Shown in pieces: positions 51,555-61,040 of a stretch of DNA of 64,000 bases. Each line of letters starts with the position of its first letter. The first letter of the stretch is position 1. Made by a program: the position numbers and the translations under genes. The notes below the pieces were generated by a model that was not told the DNA's origin, did not search any database, and saw nothing but the letters and a program-made list of their open reading frames with translations. This DNA is from Amycolatopsis eburnea (GTDB lineage Bacteria; Actinomycetota; Actinomycetes; Mycobacteriales; Pseudonocardiaceae), in the NCBI RefSeq assembly GCF_003937945.1, contig NZ_RSEC01000060.1, positions 186,001 through 250,000 of the forward strand, given 5' to 3'.

Positions 51555-52043
51555 TCACGTCAGATGTTCCCCGAGCAGGGCAAACGCGGCCTGGACCGAT
51601 CGGGTCCTGATCAAGTCGCGATCCCCGCTCAAGGCCAGGGTACGGACTGTGCGTGTTCCCGGCCCGGCAAGCCCCAGGTGCACGGTGCCGGGTTCGACGC
51701 CGTCCTGCGGCGACGGGCCCGCCACGCCGGTGAGGCCGAGGCCCCAGGTGGCGCCGCACCGCTCGCGGGCACCGTCGGCGAGCTGCGCGGCCACCTCGGG
51801 GTGGACGGCGCCGTGCTCCGCCAGCAGGGCGGCGTCGACCCCGGCCAGCGCGGTCTTCAGCTCGGTGGCGTAGACCACGAGCCCGCCGCGGAGCGCGGCG
51901 CTGGCCCCGGGCACGCGGGCCAGGGTGGCGCAGACGAGCCCCGCGGTCAGCGACTCGGCGGCGGCGACGGTCTCGCCCCGCGCGGTGAGAGCACCGATGA
52001 GCGCGGCGGCCTGCTCGTCCGCTCGGTGGGCCTGATCGGCCAC
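51555..52043 (-). CDS. cinA: CinA C-terminal domain protein (PncC, NMN amidohydrolase)
   Basis: A 162-residue stand-alone CinA/PncC domain. Motifs are VAAAESLTAGLVCATLARVPGAS with the catalytic Ser, GGLVVYATELKTALAGV, and GLTGVAGP. PncC deamidates nicotinamide mononucleotide to nicotinic acid mononucleotide. It begins 1 base after pgsA ends, in the rimO-pgsA-cinA unit, and ends next to the ClgR box. Confidence 0.93.
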   Translation of the reverse strand: MADQAHRADEQAAALIGALTARGETVAAAESLTAGLVCATLARVPGASAALRGGLVVYATELKTALAGVDAALLAEHGAVHPEVAAQLADGARERCGATWGLGLTGVAGPSPQDGVEPGTVHLGLAGPGTRTVRTLALSGDRDLIRTRSVQAAFALLGEHLT

Positions 52044-52044
52044 C

Positions 52045-52686
52045 TCAGCCCCCGGTCACCCGGCGCCCGGCCGCGCGCAGCCGCACGGCCCGGACCAGGT
52101 AGTCGACGCCGGTCACCACGGTCAGCACCAGAGCCAGGCCCATCAGCGACCACCGGACCGGGTCCGCGCCGGCCGGCAGCGGCAGCAGGTACGCCACGAT
52201 GGCCGCGATCTGGGCCATCGTCTTGGCCTTCCCGCCCCGGCTGGCCGGGATCACGCCGTGCCGGATCACCCAGAAGCGCAGCAGCGTGACGCCGATCTCG
52301 CGGACCGCGATGACGATCGTGACCCACCAGCCCAGCTCGCCCAGCACGCTCAGCCCGACCAGCGCGGCGCCGGTCAGCGCCTTGTCCGCGATCGGGTCGG
52401 CGACCTTGCCGAAGTCGGTGATCAGGCCGTACTTGCGGGCCACCCAGCCGTCCAGCTGGTCGGTGGCCGAAGCGACGGCGAACAGGCCGGTCGCGATCGC
52501 GCGCCAGGTCGTGTCGTGGCCGTCGCCGACGAACAGCGCGACCACGAACAGCGGCACCATGACCAGCCGCGAGAGCGTCAGCAGGTTCGCGACGTTGAGC
52601 GTGGGGACCGGGGTCGGCTCGGGGACCTGCGCGGGGCCCTCACGCGTCAGGCCGTCGTCGGCGGCGTCGCTGGGGAGCGCACTCAC
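52045..52686 (-). CDS. pgsA: CDP-diacylglycerol--glycerol-3-phosphate 3-phosphatidyltransferase
   Basis: A 213-residue membrane enzyme of the CDP-alcohol phosphatidyltransferase family. The signature D-G-x2-A-R-x8-G-x3-D-x3-D is seen in [20 protein letters not shown] with the last Asp of DPIAD. About five membrane helices. It makes phosphatidylglycerophosphate. GTG 52686 overlaps the rimO stop by four bases. The frame runs far upstream through rimO but without meaning. Confidence 0.92.
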   Translation of the reverse strand: MSALPSDAADDGLTREGPAQVPEPTPVPTLNVANLLTLSRLVMVPLFVVALFVGDGHDTTWRAIATGLFAVASATDQLDGWVARKYGLITDFGKVADPIADKALTGAALVGLSVLGELGWWVTIVIAVREIGVTLLRFWVIRHGVIPASRGGKAKTMAQIAAIVAYLLPLPAGADPVRWSLMGLALVLTVVTGVDYLVRAVRLRAAGRRVTGG

Positions 52687-54119
52687 CGGTCGGCGTCCGG
52701 TACCGCGCGGACGATCAGGTCCACGCCCGCGGAGTCCACGACCTCGCAGCGCAGGAAGTCGCCCACCTCGGTCTTCTCCGGCGCGTCGAGGATGACGCAC
52801 TCGCCGTCGACCTCGGGGGCCTGGTGCGCGGCGCGGCCGGTCAGCTCGCCGTCGTCGTCCAGCTCGACCAGCACGTCGACGAACGTGCCGATCCGGTCCT
52901 CGGCGCGCTGCGCGGTCAGCTCCTCGACCAGCGCGGAGATCCGCGTGACGCGCTTGGCCACCTCTTCGGCGTCGAGCTTGCCGTCGAAGCCCTCGGCCTC
53001 GGTGCCGTCCTCGTCGGAGTAGCCGAAGACGCCGACGGCGTCGAGGCGCGCGCCGGTCAGGAAGCGTTCCAGCTCGCTCAGGTCGTGCTCGGTCTCGCCG
53101 GGGAAGCCGACGATCACGTTGGTCCGGATGCCCGCCTCGGGCGCGTACTCGCGGATCTGCTCGGTCAGCGCCAGGAACGAGTCGGTCGAGCCGAACCGGC
53201 GCATCCGGCGCAGCACCTGCTCGCTGGAGTGCTGGAACGACAGGTCGAAGTACTCCGCGACGCCCGGCGTGGTGGCGATGGCCTTGACCAGCTGCGGGCG
53301 CGTCTCGGCCGGCTGCAGGTAGGAGACGCGGACGCGCTCGATGCCGTCGATCCCCGCCAGCCGCGGCAGGAGCCGCTCCAGCGCGGTGGCGCCGTCGCGG
53401 CCGAAGTCCTTGCCGTAGGACGTCGAGTTCTCGCTGACCAGGAACAGCTCCTTGACGCCGTTTTCGGCCAGCCACATCGCCTCGGCGACGATCTCGTCCG
53501 GCTGCCGCGAGACGAACGAGCCGCGGAACGACGGGATCGCGCAGAACGAGCAGCGCCGGTCGCAGCCGGAGGCGATCTTCAGCGCGGCCACCGGCGAGTC
53601 GTCGAGGCGCGTGCGCAGCACCCGCGGGCCCCAGCCGTGCTGCGCGTGGCCCGGGACCTCGACGTTCTCGGCCGCGGCGGGCCGCTGGACCGGGCTGATC
53701 GGCAGCAGCTTGCGGCGGTCGCCGGGGGTGTGCGAAGCGATCTTGCGGCCGGCGACGACGTCGTCGAGCCGGGCCGAGAGGTCGGCGTAGTGGTCGAAGC
53801 CCAGCACGGCGTCGGCCTCGGGGAGGCTGTCGGCGAGCTCGTGGCCGTAGCGCTCGGCCATGCAGCCGACGGCGACGACCTTCTTGCCGGTGTCCGACGC
53901 CGCCAGCAGCGTGTCGACCGAGTCCTTTTTGGCCGATTCGACGAAGCCGCAGGTGTTGACCACCACGACGTCGGACTCTTCGGGATCGGCCGCCAGCTCC
54001 CAGCCGCCGGCCGCGAGCCGGCCCGCGAGCTCCTCCGAGTCGACCTCGTTGCGGGCGCAGCCCAGGGTCAGCAGGGAGACGCGGCGGGTGGCGGCTGGGT
54101 CCGTGGCAGGGGAAGGCAC
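52683..54119 (-). CDS. rimO: Ribosomal protein S12 methylthiotransferase RimO
   Basis: A 478-residue radical SAM methylthiotransferase modifying an Asp of ribosomal protein S12. UPF0004 domain begins [19 protein letters not shown] with cysteines in [15 protein letters not shown] and VGCMAERYG. The radical SAM cluster is CDRRCSFC, and a C-terminal TRAM domain follows. GTG 54119 is chosen as TACCCT lies seven bases before it (leaderless); GTG 54146 would add nine residues. Coupled to pgsA. Confidence 0.94.
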   Translation of the reverse strand: MPSPATDPAATRRVSLLTLGCARNEVDSEELAGRLAAGGWELAADPEESDVVVVNTCGFVESAKKDSVDTLLAASDTGKKVVAVGCMAERYGHELADSLPEADAVLGFDHYADLSARLDDVVAGRKIASHTPGDRRKLLPISPVQRPAAAENVEVPGHAQHGWGPRVLRTRLDDSPVAALKIASGCDRRCSFCAIPSFRGSFVSRQPDEIVAEAMWLAENGVKELFLVSENSTSYGKDFGRDGATALERLLPRLAGIDGIERVRVSYLQPAETRPQLVKAIATTPGVAEYFDLSFQHSSEQVLRRMRRFGSTDSFLALTEQIREYAPEAGIRTNVIVGFPGETEHDLSELERFLTGARLDAVGVFGYSDEDGTEAEGFDGKLDAEEVAKRVTRISALVEELTAQRAEDRIGTFVDVLVELDDDGELTGRAAHQAPEVDGECVILDAPEKTEVGDFLRCEVVDSAGVDLIVRAVPDADR

Positions 54120-54215
54120 GACGTTCAGGGTAGCCGCCGGGTGCACGCGGCCTGACGACGGCGTAGCCCGGTCGTGTCACCGCCCGCGCCGGACCATGTG
54201 GCAGGCTTGACGATC

Positions 54216-54725
54216 GTGCCGTCCGACTCCCCCAGCCCGACCGTCCGCCGCGCGCGGATCGCCGACGTCCGCAAGATCAAGGCCCTCGTCGACTCGGACG
54301 CCGGGCGCGTCCTGCTGGAGAAGGACCTGGTCACGCTGTACGAGGCGGTCCAGGAGTTCTGGGTGGCGGAAGTGGGCGGCGAGGTCGTCGGCGCGGCGGC
54401 GCTGCACGTGCTCTGGGAGGACATCGCCGAGCTGCGCACGGTGGTGGTCGACAAGGCGGTCCGCGGCCAGGGCGTCGGGCGCGTGCTGGTGGCCCGCCTG
54501 GTCGACGAGGCGCGTGAGCTCGGTCTCCGCCGGCTGTTCGTGCTGACCTTCGAGACGAGCTTCTTCGCCGGGCACGGGTTCGTCGAGATCGACGGGACAC
54601 CGGTTTCGCACGAGGTGTACGAGGAGATGCGGCGCTCGCACGACACGGGTGTGGCCGAGTTCCTGGACCTGCCGTACGTGAAGCCGAACACGCTGGGCAA
54701 TTCGCGGATGCTGCTGCAGCTCTGA
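54216..54725 (+). CDS. argA: N-acetylglutamate synthase-like GNAT protein
   Basis: A 169-residue GNAT enzyme. RRARIADVRKIKALVD opens the fold, the acetyl-CoA loop is VDKAVRGQGVGRVLVARLV, and LRRLFVLTFETSFFAGHGF matches short actinobacterial ArgA, the first step of arginine synthesis. The ArgA-pgsA-clgR order matches mycobacteria. GTG 54216 gives the normal length; a longer frame from 54174 is open. CAGGCT upstream may be a leaderless -10. Confidence 0.82.
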   Translation: MPSDSPSPTVRRARIADVRKIKALVDSDAGRVLLEKDLVTLYEAVQEFWVAEVGGEVVGAAALHVLWEDIAELRTVVVDKAVRGQGVGRVLVARLVDEARELGLRRLFVLTFETSFFAGHGFVEIDGTPVSHEVYEEMRRSHDTGVAEFLDLPYVKPNTLGNSRMLLQL

Positions 54726-54750
54726 GCCACCCGGTCCGGGCCGGTGCGGC

Positions 54751-54811
54751 CGGTCCGCGATGTGATGAAAGGGTCGTTCACCTCGCCAGACGACATGAAC
54801 GACCCTTTCAT
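54751..54811 (+). repeat. Dispersed repeat copy C, paired palindrome
   Basis: Perfect 16-base arms ATGAAAGGGTCGTTCA (54765-54780) and partner (54796-54811) around the loop CCTCGCCAGACGACA. The left flank GGTCCGCGATGT matches copy A, but the loop is in the opposite orientation. The 274-base gap from 54726 to 54999 holds this repeat and the phospholipase promoter region only. Confidence 0.75.
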
Positions 54812-54999
54812 GACACCGCACGCCCCACGCCGGCGCACGAGCCGCTCCGGGCACCCCTACGTCAGCTGGACGATTCCCGCCTAGGGGCCGAAGTCAGGGG
54901 GAAATTTTCCCGACAACCTCCTTTCGGGCGGTGACCTGCACCACTGCGCTGCCCGAAGCTGATCGGGCACCAAGTCACCCGATCGGCAAGGAAGCAACG

Positions 55000-55434
55000 A
55001 TGCGCACGACACTGCGGAACCTGGGGGCCACCGTCGCGGTGGCCGCGACTGTCGGCGGAGGCGTCCTCGCGGGCGCCGGCACCGCGGCGGCCGTCGACAT
55101 CCCGGCGGTCACCGACCAGTACCTCTTCTCCACGTCCCTGTCCGGCTTCGAGTCGATCCGGAACCAGGCGCCCTACTCCGGCCAGCTCGACTGGTCGTCG
55201 GACGGCTGCTCGTGGTCCCCGGACACCCCGTTCGGCTGGCAGTTCCTGCCCGGCTGCCACCGGCACGACTTCGGCTACCGCAACTACAAGAAGCAGGGCC
55301 GCTTCACCGAGGCGAACCGGCTGAAGATCGACGACAACCTCTACAGCGACCTGAAGAGCGTGTGCGGGTCCAACGTGGCCTGCAAGGGCGCGGCCTGGAC
55401 GTACTACCAGGCGGTCCGCAAGTTCGGCGGCTGA
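55000..55434 (+). CDS. Secreted prokaryotic phospholipase A2
   Basis: A 144-residue secreted enzyme. A signal peptide covers about residues 1-32 (LGATVAVAATVGGGVLAGAG, cut near TAAA). The catalytic motif is CHRHDFGYRN with His89-Asp90 acting as the dyad. Cysteines near DGCSW, PGCHR, SVCGSN and VACKG give two disulfides, as in actinobacterial PLA2. It hydrolyses the sn-2 acyl ester with calcium. AAGGAAG precedes ATG 55000; the frame's upstream extension has no support. Confidence 0.92.
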   Translation: MRTTLRNLGATVAVAATVGGGVLAGAGTAAAVDIPAVTDQYLFSTSLSGFESIRNQAPYSGQLDWSSDGCSWSPDTPFGWQFLPGCHRHDFGYRNYKKQGRFTEANRLKIDDNLYSDLKSVCGSNVACKGAAWTYYQAVRKFGG

Positions 55435-55486
55435 GCCGCTCCCCCGGCCCGGGTGCGCCCCCGCGCGCCTGGGCCAGGATGGGGGC

Positions 55487-56095
55487 ATGGAGATCGATCA
55501 CCTGCTCAGCACGACCCGCGCGGTGCGCCGCAAGCTCGACCTCGACCGGCCGGTCGAACCCGGGGTTCTCGAGGAATGCCTGAACCTGGCGCTGCAGGCG
55601 CCGACACCCGGCAACGTCCAGGCGTGGCGCTGGCTCGTGGTGCGCGACCAGGAGGTCAAGAACCGCCTCGGCGTGCTGTTCCGCGAGGTCGGCGACGCCT
55701 ACCTGGCGGCCAGGGCCGACGCCGACCCGCGGGCGCTGGCGTCCGGGCGGCACCTGATCGACGTGATCGAGCGCGTCCCGGTGTTCGTGATCCCGGTCCT
55801 CCAGGGGCGCCCCACCGGCGACAACGCGGCCGACGCGGCGTTCTACGGCGGCATCTTCCCGGCGGTGTGGAACTTCCAGCTGGCGCTGCGCTCCCGCGGC
55901 CTGGGCTCGACGCTCACGACCTACCACCTCTCGCGCGAGGCCGAGGCGGCCGAAATCCTCGGCATCCCCGACGGCCACACGCAGGCCGGCCTGCTGCCGG
56001 TGGCGTACACGACCGTGCCGGACTTCAAGCCCGCGCCGCGCACCCCGCTGTCCGAAGTGGCCTACCGGGACCACTGGGGCACGCCGCTCAGCTGA
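55487..56095 (+). CDS. Nitroreductase-family flavoprotein
   Basis: A 202-residue protein of the nitroreductase fold. TTRAVRRKLDLDRPVEPGVLE and ALQAPTPGNVQAWRWLVV bind FMN, and SRGLGSTLTTYHLSREAEA with ILGIPDGHTQAGLLPVAY completes the family pattern. It is likely an NAD(P)H or F420-dependent reductase; the substrate is unknown. The 3' end overlaps the convergent gene by 8 bases. Confidence 0.85.
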   Translation: MEIDHLLSTTRAVRRKLDLDRPVEPGVLEECLNLALQAPTPGNVQAWRWLVVRDQEVKNRLGVLFREVGDAYLAARADADPRALASGRHLIDVIERVPVFVIPVLQGRPTGDNAADAAFYGGIFPAVWNFQLALRSRGLGSTLTTYHLSREAEAAEILGIPDGHTQAGLLPVAYTTVPDFKPAPRTPLSEVAYRDHWGTPLS

Positions 56096-56525
56096 TCCGG
56101 ACCGTGGCCTCCTGGCCGTCCACGCTGACCGACACCAGCTCGACCCGGCTGGCGGCGAAGGTCGTCTCCTGCGGGCCGGTGCGCGGGCCGCTGTGCAGCT
56201 CGGCCGTGGTGCCTTCACCGCGGCCGGGCTCCTTCAGCAGGAACGCCAGCGTGGCCTCCCCCTGCCAGACGCAGGTCATGTTCGGGCGGCACCGCGAGTC
56301 GGAGACGACCCGGACGTAGCGCACGGTCAGGTCCTTGCCCTGCACGGCGGCCTCCTGCCCGAGCCGCAGGGTGACGTCGTGGCCCGCCGGGGTGCTCACC
56401 GTCGACGGCGGCGGGGGCGCGGCGGGACCGGGAGCGCTCGGCTGCCCGGAGGCGACCGAGCTCCCGGCACCCACCGTGACGACGGCGAAGGCGAACAGTC
56501 CGGCTACGAATCGCTGTAGGTCCAC
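56088..56525 (-). CDS. Secreted hypothetical protein
   Basis: A 145-residue protein with a signal peptide (FVAGLFAFAVVTVGAGSSVASG), a Pro/Ser linker, and a C-terminal beta-rich domain with two cysteines (SRCRPNMTCVWQGEATL). The C-x4-C-V-W-x-G pattern is seen in small actinobacterial secreted proteins of unknown function. It overlaps the convergent nitroreductase gene by 8 bases. Not otherwise recognised. Confidence 0.7.
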   Translation of the reverse strand: MDLQRFVAGLFAFAVVTVGAGSSVASGQPSAPGPAAPPPPSTVSTPAGHDVTLRLGQEAAVQGKDLTVRYVRVVSDSRCRPNMTCVWQGEATLAFLLKEPGRGEGTTAELHSGPRTGPQETTFAASRVELVSVSVDGQEATVRIS

Positions 56526-56565
56526 GTACTCAAGACGGAAGGGACCGGGCGGCGGGTTGCACCGG

Positions 56566-57126
56566 CTAGTTGATCTTTTCGATCAGCCGGCCGACCTGGG
56601 TGGACGGATTTCGGCCGTGCCCAGCGTCCGGATGGCGTGCTCGTTCGACGGCCACCTCGACCCCGCTCGCGTAGTCGTCGAACCGCAACGCGGACTTGCG
56701 ATAGGCGGGAACATGGCGAAGGAGCCGTTTCTCGACGTCCCCATAGCAGGTCAACGGCGCTACGCACGTCTCGAAGTGCAGCAGCAGCCAGTACTCGAAG
56801 CACGGGTTCGAAACCGCGAGGTTCACCTGAAGCCGGTCCGCCGTCTCCACGGCCTTGTCCAGGTCGAACTCATCGACATCGACGACACACCAGACTTCGT
56901 CGTACGCCGCTTCGCGACTTGCGAGCCCGGCCGCGTACCTGACGACGGTCTCGGGATCCGCCGGTTTCGCCTTGATTTTTACCGTGACCGCCGGATTTCG
57001 CCGGAACCGCTTCAACCCTTCGAAATAGGCCGGCTCGGTCGCCGCCGCGCCGCAGACGACCAGGATCGACAGGAGCGGGTCCCGGAACGGTGCTCTGCGC
57101 CGCCTGCTGTTTTCCCGACGAGTCAT
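56566..57126 (-). CDS. rloB: RloB-like TOPRIM protein, first acidic residue missing
   Basis: A 186-residue RloB-like protein. The TOPRIM-type elements are [17 protein letters not shown] near the start and VVDVDEFD (D-x-D), with [14 protein letters not shown] after it. RloB proteins normally show C-E-G-x-x-T-E here, so the first catalytic Glu is replaced by Gly. The ATG shares one base with the preceding stop (TGATG), so the pair is translated together. The lower GC than surrounding genes suggests transfer. A nuclease or tRNA-nicking effector role is inferred from related ATPase/TOPRIM systems. Confidence 0.75.
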   Translation of the reverse strand: MTRRENSRRRRAPFRDPLLSILVVCGAAATEPAYFEGLKRFRRNPAVTVKIKAKPADPETVVRYAAGLASREAAYDEVWCVVDVDEFDLDKAVETADRLQVNLAVSNPCFEYWLLLHFETCVAPLTCYGDVEKRLLRHVPAYRKSALRFDDYASGVEVAVERARHPDAGHGRNPSTQVGRLIEKIN

Positions 57127-58337
57127 CAGCCGCGCAGCGCCTTCGCGAAGTCGCCCAGCACCGGCACGGCACCATAACTGCCCGCGAGATACCGGCGCTC
57201 GGTGTTCTGGTCCTTGCGCGGTTTGAAATCGGTGAGCGGGTAAAGACTGCTCGCGCCCGCGGCGTCCCGGTCGACGAACCAGATCTGGTCCCGGTCGAGC
57301 ACGTGCTCACCGAGCATGCTCCCGAGCAAACTGGTGTCGTGGGTGGTGAAGATCAGCTGCGCGCCCTTGCTGTTCAGGTCGGTGTCCTGGAACAGCCCCA
57401 CCAGCTTCGCGGTCAACATCGGGTGCAAACTGGCATCGATTTCGTCGACCAGCAAGACGAGTCCTTCGTCCAGCGCCGAAAGCACCTGCGGCAGCAGTCC
57501 GATCCAGTTGCGCGTCCCCGAGGATTCGTCGTCGAAGTCGAACGGCTCCCGAGCGGCACCGTGGAGCAGCTTCAGTTCCAGGTCGAACCCGCGGGAGCGC
57601 ACGTGGTGCGAATCCTGCCGCTCCACGAGGACGTCCGCGATGCCGACATCGGCCACGGTGAGAAGCGAGACCATGCGCTGCCGGTTCTCCGGGTTCCGGA
57701 GCAGGTAGTCGCCGACGACCTGCTGCACGTACCTCGAGGTGAACCACCCGTCCCCCAGTCCGTTGACCAGGAGCCCGGAGGAGAACCATCGGTAGACCGG
57801 CATCAGTGGACCGAGTTCGAGCCGGTCGCACACGCTCAGGAACAACGCCGTCGGCCGGATCAGCTCTTCCAGGACATCCAGCTTCGGCTTGGAATCGGCC
57901 ACCGTGGTGCCGAACTTGATGCCCTCCCGATCGCGCTCGAAGACCACTCGCTTCCGCTTTTCCGGGTAGGCGTAGAGCCACTCTTCGAGGATCTCGTCCC
58001 CGCTCAGCAGGAAGCCGTAGGTGTACGGAACGCCGGCGGCGAGCAGTTCGAACACGAACGTCGACGGCCGCGGTTCAGCGTCGGGGTCCAGCCGGAAGGG
58101 ATCCTGAACGGCCGCGATCTCGTGGCGACCGGCGAGGTTCGGGGCGAACACGTCCGTGACGGCTCGCTGAACCAGGGTGATGGCGTTGAACAAGTTCGAC
58201 TTGCCGGAGGCGTTGGCACCGTAGACGGCGATCACCGGCACCGCGGGCCGCTCGTCACCCGGCAACGCAGGCATGAGGAGAAGCTCCTGCTCCTCCCGGA
58301 ACGAACGGTGATTGCCCAGCCGGAAGCTGCGCAGCAC
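57126..58337 (-). CDS. rloA: RloA-like AAA/ABC-type ATPase
   Basis: A 403-residue ATPase of the RloA/AAA_21 type. Walker A is [16 protein letters not shown], Walker B is [15 protein letters not shown], and the late His is in [13 protein letters not shown]. The region between them is insertion-rich, as in OLD-like ATPases. GTG 58337 has GGGAGG eight bases upstream; a frame start at 58346 adds three residues. It is coupled to rloB. With rloB it forms a two-gene unit resembling RloAB and PARIS-like defence modules. It lies directly after a strong terminator. Confidence 0.8.
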   Translation of the reverse strand: MLRSFRLGNHRSFREEQELLLMPALPGDERPAVPVIAVYGANASGKSNLFNAITLVQRAVTDVFAPNLAGRHEIAAVQDPFRLDPDAEPRPSTFVFELLAAGVPYTYGFLLSGDEILEEWLYAYPEKRKRVVFERDREGIKFGTTVADSKPKLDVLEELIRPTALFLSVCDRLELGPLMPVYRWFSSGLLVNGLGDGWFTSRYVQQVVGDYLLRNPENRQRMVSLLTVADVGIADVLVERQDSHHVRSRGFDLELKLLHGAAREPFDFDDESSGTRNWIGLLPQVLSALDEGLVLLVDEIDASLHPMLTAKLVGLFQDTDLNSKGAQLIFTTHDTSLLGSMLGEHVLDRDQIWFVDRDAAGASSLYPLTDFKPRKDQNTERRYLAGSYGAVPVLGDFAKALRG

Positions 58338-58358
58338 CCTGACCACCTCCCTGACGGA

Positions 58359-58405
58359 GCTTCGAGCCGTTCTGTACCAGTAAACCGCACAGAACGGCTC
58401 GAAGC
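58359..58405. terminator. Terminator between ftsK and rloA
   Basis: A perfect 17-bp stem (58359-58375 with 58389-58405, GCTTCGAGCCGTTCTGT and complement) around a 13-base loop lies 14 bases after the ftsK stop and just before rloA. Confidence 0.75.
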
Positions 58406-58419
58406 ACCAACCAGGGCCG

Positions 58420-60912
58420 CTACTCGTCCTCGCCGCCCGCGTCGGCGTCCACCGGGCCGCCGCCGCGGATCATGAACAGGACCGACTCCAGCTCCTCCGG
58501 CTTGATCAGCACGTCGCGGGCCTTCGAGCCCTCCGACGGGCCGACCACGCCGCGGCTTTCCAGCAGGTCCATCAGGCGCCCCGCCTTGGCGAACCCGACC
58601 CGCAGCTTGCGCTGCAGCATCGACGTCGAGCCGAACTGGGACGTCACGATCAGCTCCGCCGCCTGCAGCAGGACGTCCAGGTCGTCGCCGATGTCCGGGT
58701 CGATCTCCTTCTTCTCGCCGGCCTTCTGCGCCGTGACGCCGTCCTGGTAGTCCGGCTGCGCCTGCTCCTTGGCGTAGTTGACGACGGCCGCGATCTCTTC
58801 GTCGCCGACGAACGCGCCCTGGATGCGGACCGGCTTGCCGGCGCCCATCGGCAGGTACAGCGCGTCGCCCATGCCGATCAGCTTCTCCGCGCCCGGCTGA
58901 TCCAGGATGACCCGCGAGTCGGTCAGCGACGACGTCGCGAACGCCAGCCGCGAGGGCACGTTGGTCTTGATCAGGCCGGTGACGACGTCGACCGACGGCC
59001 GCTGCGTCGCCAGGACCAGGTGGATGCCCGCCGCACGGGCCTTCTGGGTGATGCGGACGATCGCGTCCTCGACGTCGCGCGGGGCGGTCATCATCAGGTC
59101 GGCGAGCTCGTCGACGATCGCCATGATGTACGGGTACGGCCGGTACTCGCGCTCGGACCCCGGCGGCGCGGTGATCTCGCCCGACTTGACCTTCTTGTTG
59201 TAGTCGTCGATGTGCCGGACCTTGTTGACCTGCATGTCCTGGTACCGCTGCTCCATCTCCTCCACCAGCCAGGCCAGCGCGGCGGCGGCCTTCTTCGGCT
59301 GGGTGATGATGGGCGTGATCAGGTGCGGGATGCCCTCGTACGGCGTCAGCTCGACCATCTTCGGGTCGATCAGGATCATCCGGCACTCGTCCGGCGTCGA
59401 GCGCGCGAGCAGCGACACCAGCATCGAGTTGACGAAGCTCGACTTACCGGAACCGGTGGAGCCCGCGACCAGCAGGTGCGGCATCTTCGTCAGGTTCGCG
59501 GTGACGAAGTGGCCCTCGATGTCCTTGCCGAGGCCGATCACCATCGGGTGGTTGTCCTTGACCGTGGACGGCGCCCGCAGGACGTCGCCCAGGCGCACCA
59601 TCTCGCGGTCGGAGTTCGGCACCTCGATGCCGACCGCGGACTTGCCGGGGATCGGCGCCAGCAGCCGGACGTTGTCGGTGGCCACCGCGTACGCGATGTT
59701 CTTGGTCAGCGCGGTGATCTTCTCGACCTTCACGCCCGGGCCGAGCTCGACCTCGTAGCGCGTGACCGTCGGGCCGCGGGTGAAGCCGGTGACCTGCGCG
59801 TCGACGTTGAACTGCTCCAGCACGCCGGTGATCGCCTCGATCATGGCGTCGTTGGCCTTGCTGCGGGACTTCGGCGCGTCGCCGAGCTTCAGCAGGTCGG
59901 GCGGCGGGAGCTGGTAGTCGCCTTCGACGGTCCGCGTGACCGCGAGCGGCGGTTCGGCGGGCTTCTTCGGCTTCTTCTCGGGCACCTCGACCGGCTTGGG
60001 CACGGCCTTGGGCGGCTTGGTCGGCGTCGGCGGCTCGGCCAGCATCGCGTCGATGTCGAGCTGCTCGGGGTCGGCGTCGCTGGCCTGGCGGCGGCGGGAC
60101 GGCTTGCGCAGCCGCGCGGACTTCGGGTCGGCCTCGGTGACGGCGTCCTCGTCGGTGGCGAACCCGGAGCGCAGCGCCTCGGCCTCGGCGATCTCCTCCT
60201 CGTCGAGGCCCCAGTTGCGCAGCCGCTGCGGGATCTCGCGGACCGGCGTGCCGGTGAAGACGAGGATGCCGAAGACGAGCGCGAGGATCAGCAGCGGCAC
60301 GGCGACCCAGGTGGTGACGCCCATGGTCAGCAGGCCGCCGGAGAAGGCGCCGATGATGCCGCCGGCGTACATCCGGCCGTCGTTGGTGGCCGGGAGCGCG
60401 GTGAAGATGTGCAGCATCCCGAGCACCGACAGGACGACCATGATCGTGCCGATGACCATCCGCGGCCGCGTTTCGGGGTGCGGCTCGGACCGCATCAGCG
60501 CGACCGCGACCACCACCAGCACCAGGGGCAACGTCACAGCCCCGGCGCCGAGCACGGTCCGGGTGGCGACCTCGACGCCGGCGCCGATCGGCCCGGCGGC
60601 CCGCCACCAGACCCCCACGGCGGCGATGATGGCCAGCGCGATCAGGCCGAGCGCGAGGCCGTCGCGGCGGTGTTCGGGCTCGAGCTCACGGGTGCGGCCG
60701 ACCGTGCGGGCCAGCGTTCCGGTGCCCTTGGCCAGCAGGTTCCAGGTACCGCGGACGCCCTTGCCGAAGATGCCGGGCGTCTTGCGGCGCGGGGCGGGCT
60801 TGCGGGCGGGCGACGAACGCGGCCGTGGCTTCGCGGGGGTACGCGGCTTGCGCGCCGCTGCCCCCTTCGCGCCGCTTCCCGTGCTTCTCTTCCTCGTCGC
60901 CGACCCAGCCAT
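58420..60912 (-). CDS. ftsK: DNA translocase FtsK/SpoIIIE
   Basis: An 830-residue septal DNA pump. A basic N terminus is followed by about four or five membrane helices (residues 85-200), a proline/charged linker, and the motor domain. Motor motifs are PHLLVAGSTGSGKSSFVNSM (Walker A), MAIVDELADLMM (Walker B) and LVLATQRPSVDVVTGLIKTN. A C-terminal gamma winged helix follows (VTSQFGSTSMLQRKLRVGFA). ATG 60912 has TACCGT six bases upstream, suggesting a leaderless message. Confidence 0.95.
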   Translation of the reverse strand: MAGSATRKRSTGSGAKGAAARKPRTPAKPRPRSSPARKPAPRRKTPGIFGKGVRGTWNLLAKGTGTLARTVGRTRELEPEHRRDGLALGLIALAIIAAVGVWWRAAGPIGAGVEVATRTVLGAGAVTLPLVLVVVAVALMRSEPHPETRPRMVIGTIMVVLSVLGMLHIFTALPATNDGRMYAGGIIGAFSGGLLTMGVTTWVAVPLLILALVFGILVFTGTPVREIPQRLRNWGLDEEEIAEAEALRSGFATDEDAVTEADPKSARLRKPSRRRQASDADPEQLDIDAMLAEPPTPTKPPKAVPKPVEVPEKKPKKPAEPPLAVTRTVEGDYQLPPPDLLKLGDAPKSRSKANDAMIEAITGVLEQFNVDAQVTGFTRGPTVTRYEVELGPGVKVEKITALTKNIAYAVATDNVRLLAPIPGKSAVGIEVPNSDREMVRLGDVLRAPSTVKDNHPMVIGLGKDIEGHFVTANLTKMPHLLVAGSTGSGKSSFVNSMLVSLLARSTPDECRMILIDPKMVELTPYEGIPHLITPIITQPKKAAAALAWLVEEMEQRYQDMQVNKVRHIDDYNKKVKSGEITAPPGSEREYRPYPYIMAIVDELADLMMTAPRDVEDAIVRITQKARAAGIHLVLATQRPSVDVVTGLIKTNVPSRLAFATSSLTDSRVILDQPGAEKLIGMGDALYLPMGAGKPVRIQGAFVGDEEIAAVVNYAKEQAQPDYQDGVTAQKAGEKKEIDPDIGDDLDVLLQAAELIVTSQFGSTSMLQRKLRVGFAKAGRLMDLLESRGVVGPSEGSKARDVLIKPEELESVLFMIRGGGPVDADAGGEDE

Positions 60913-61040
60913 GCGTCAACGGTAACTTGCCTTGCGCCTCAGCCCCGTGTGCCACTCTCGGCTCAGGGTGAACTTCTGCCTCACCGCGCCACACCGCCCG
61001 TGCGCATTCGGGTGAAAGCGGCGTCTGCCATGCTCTGCCC

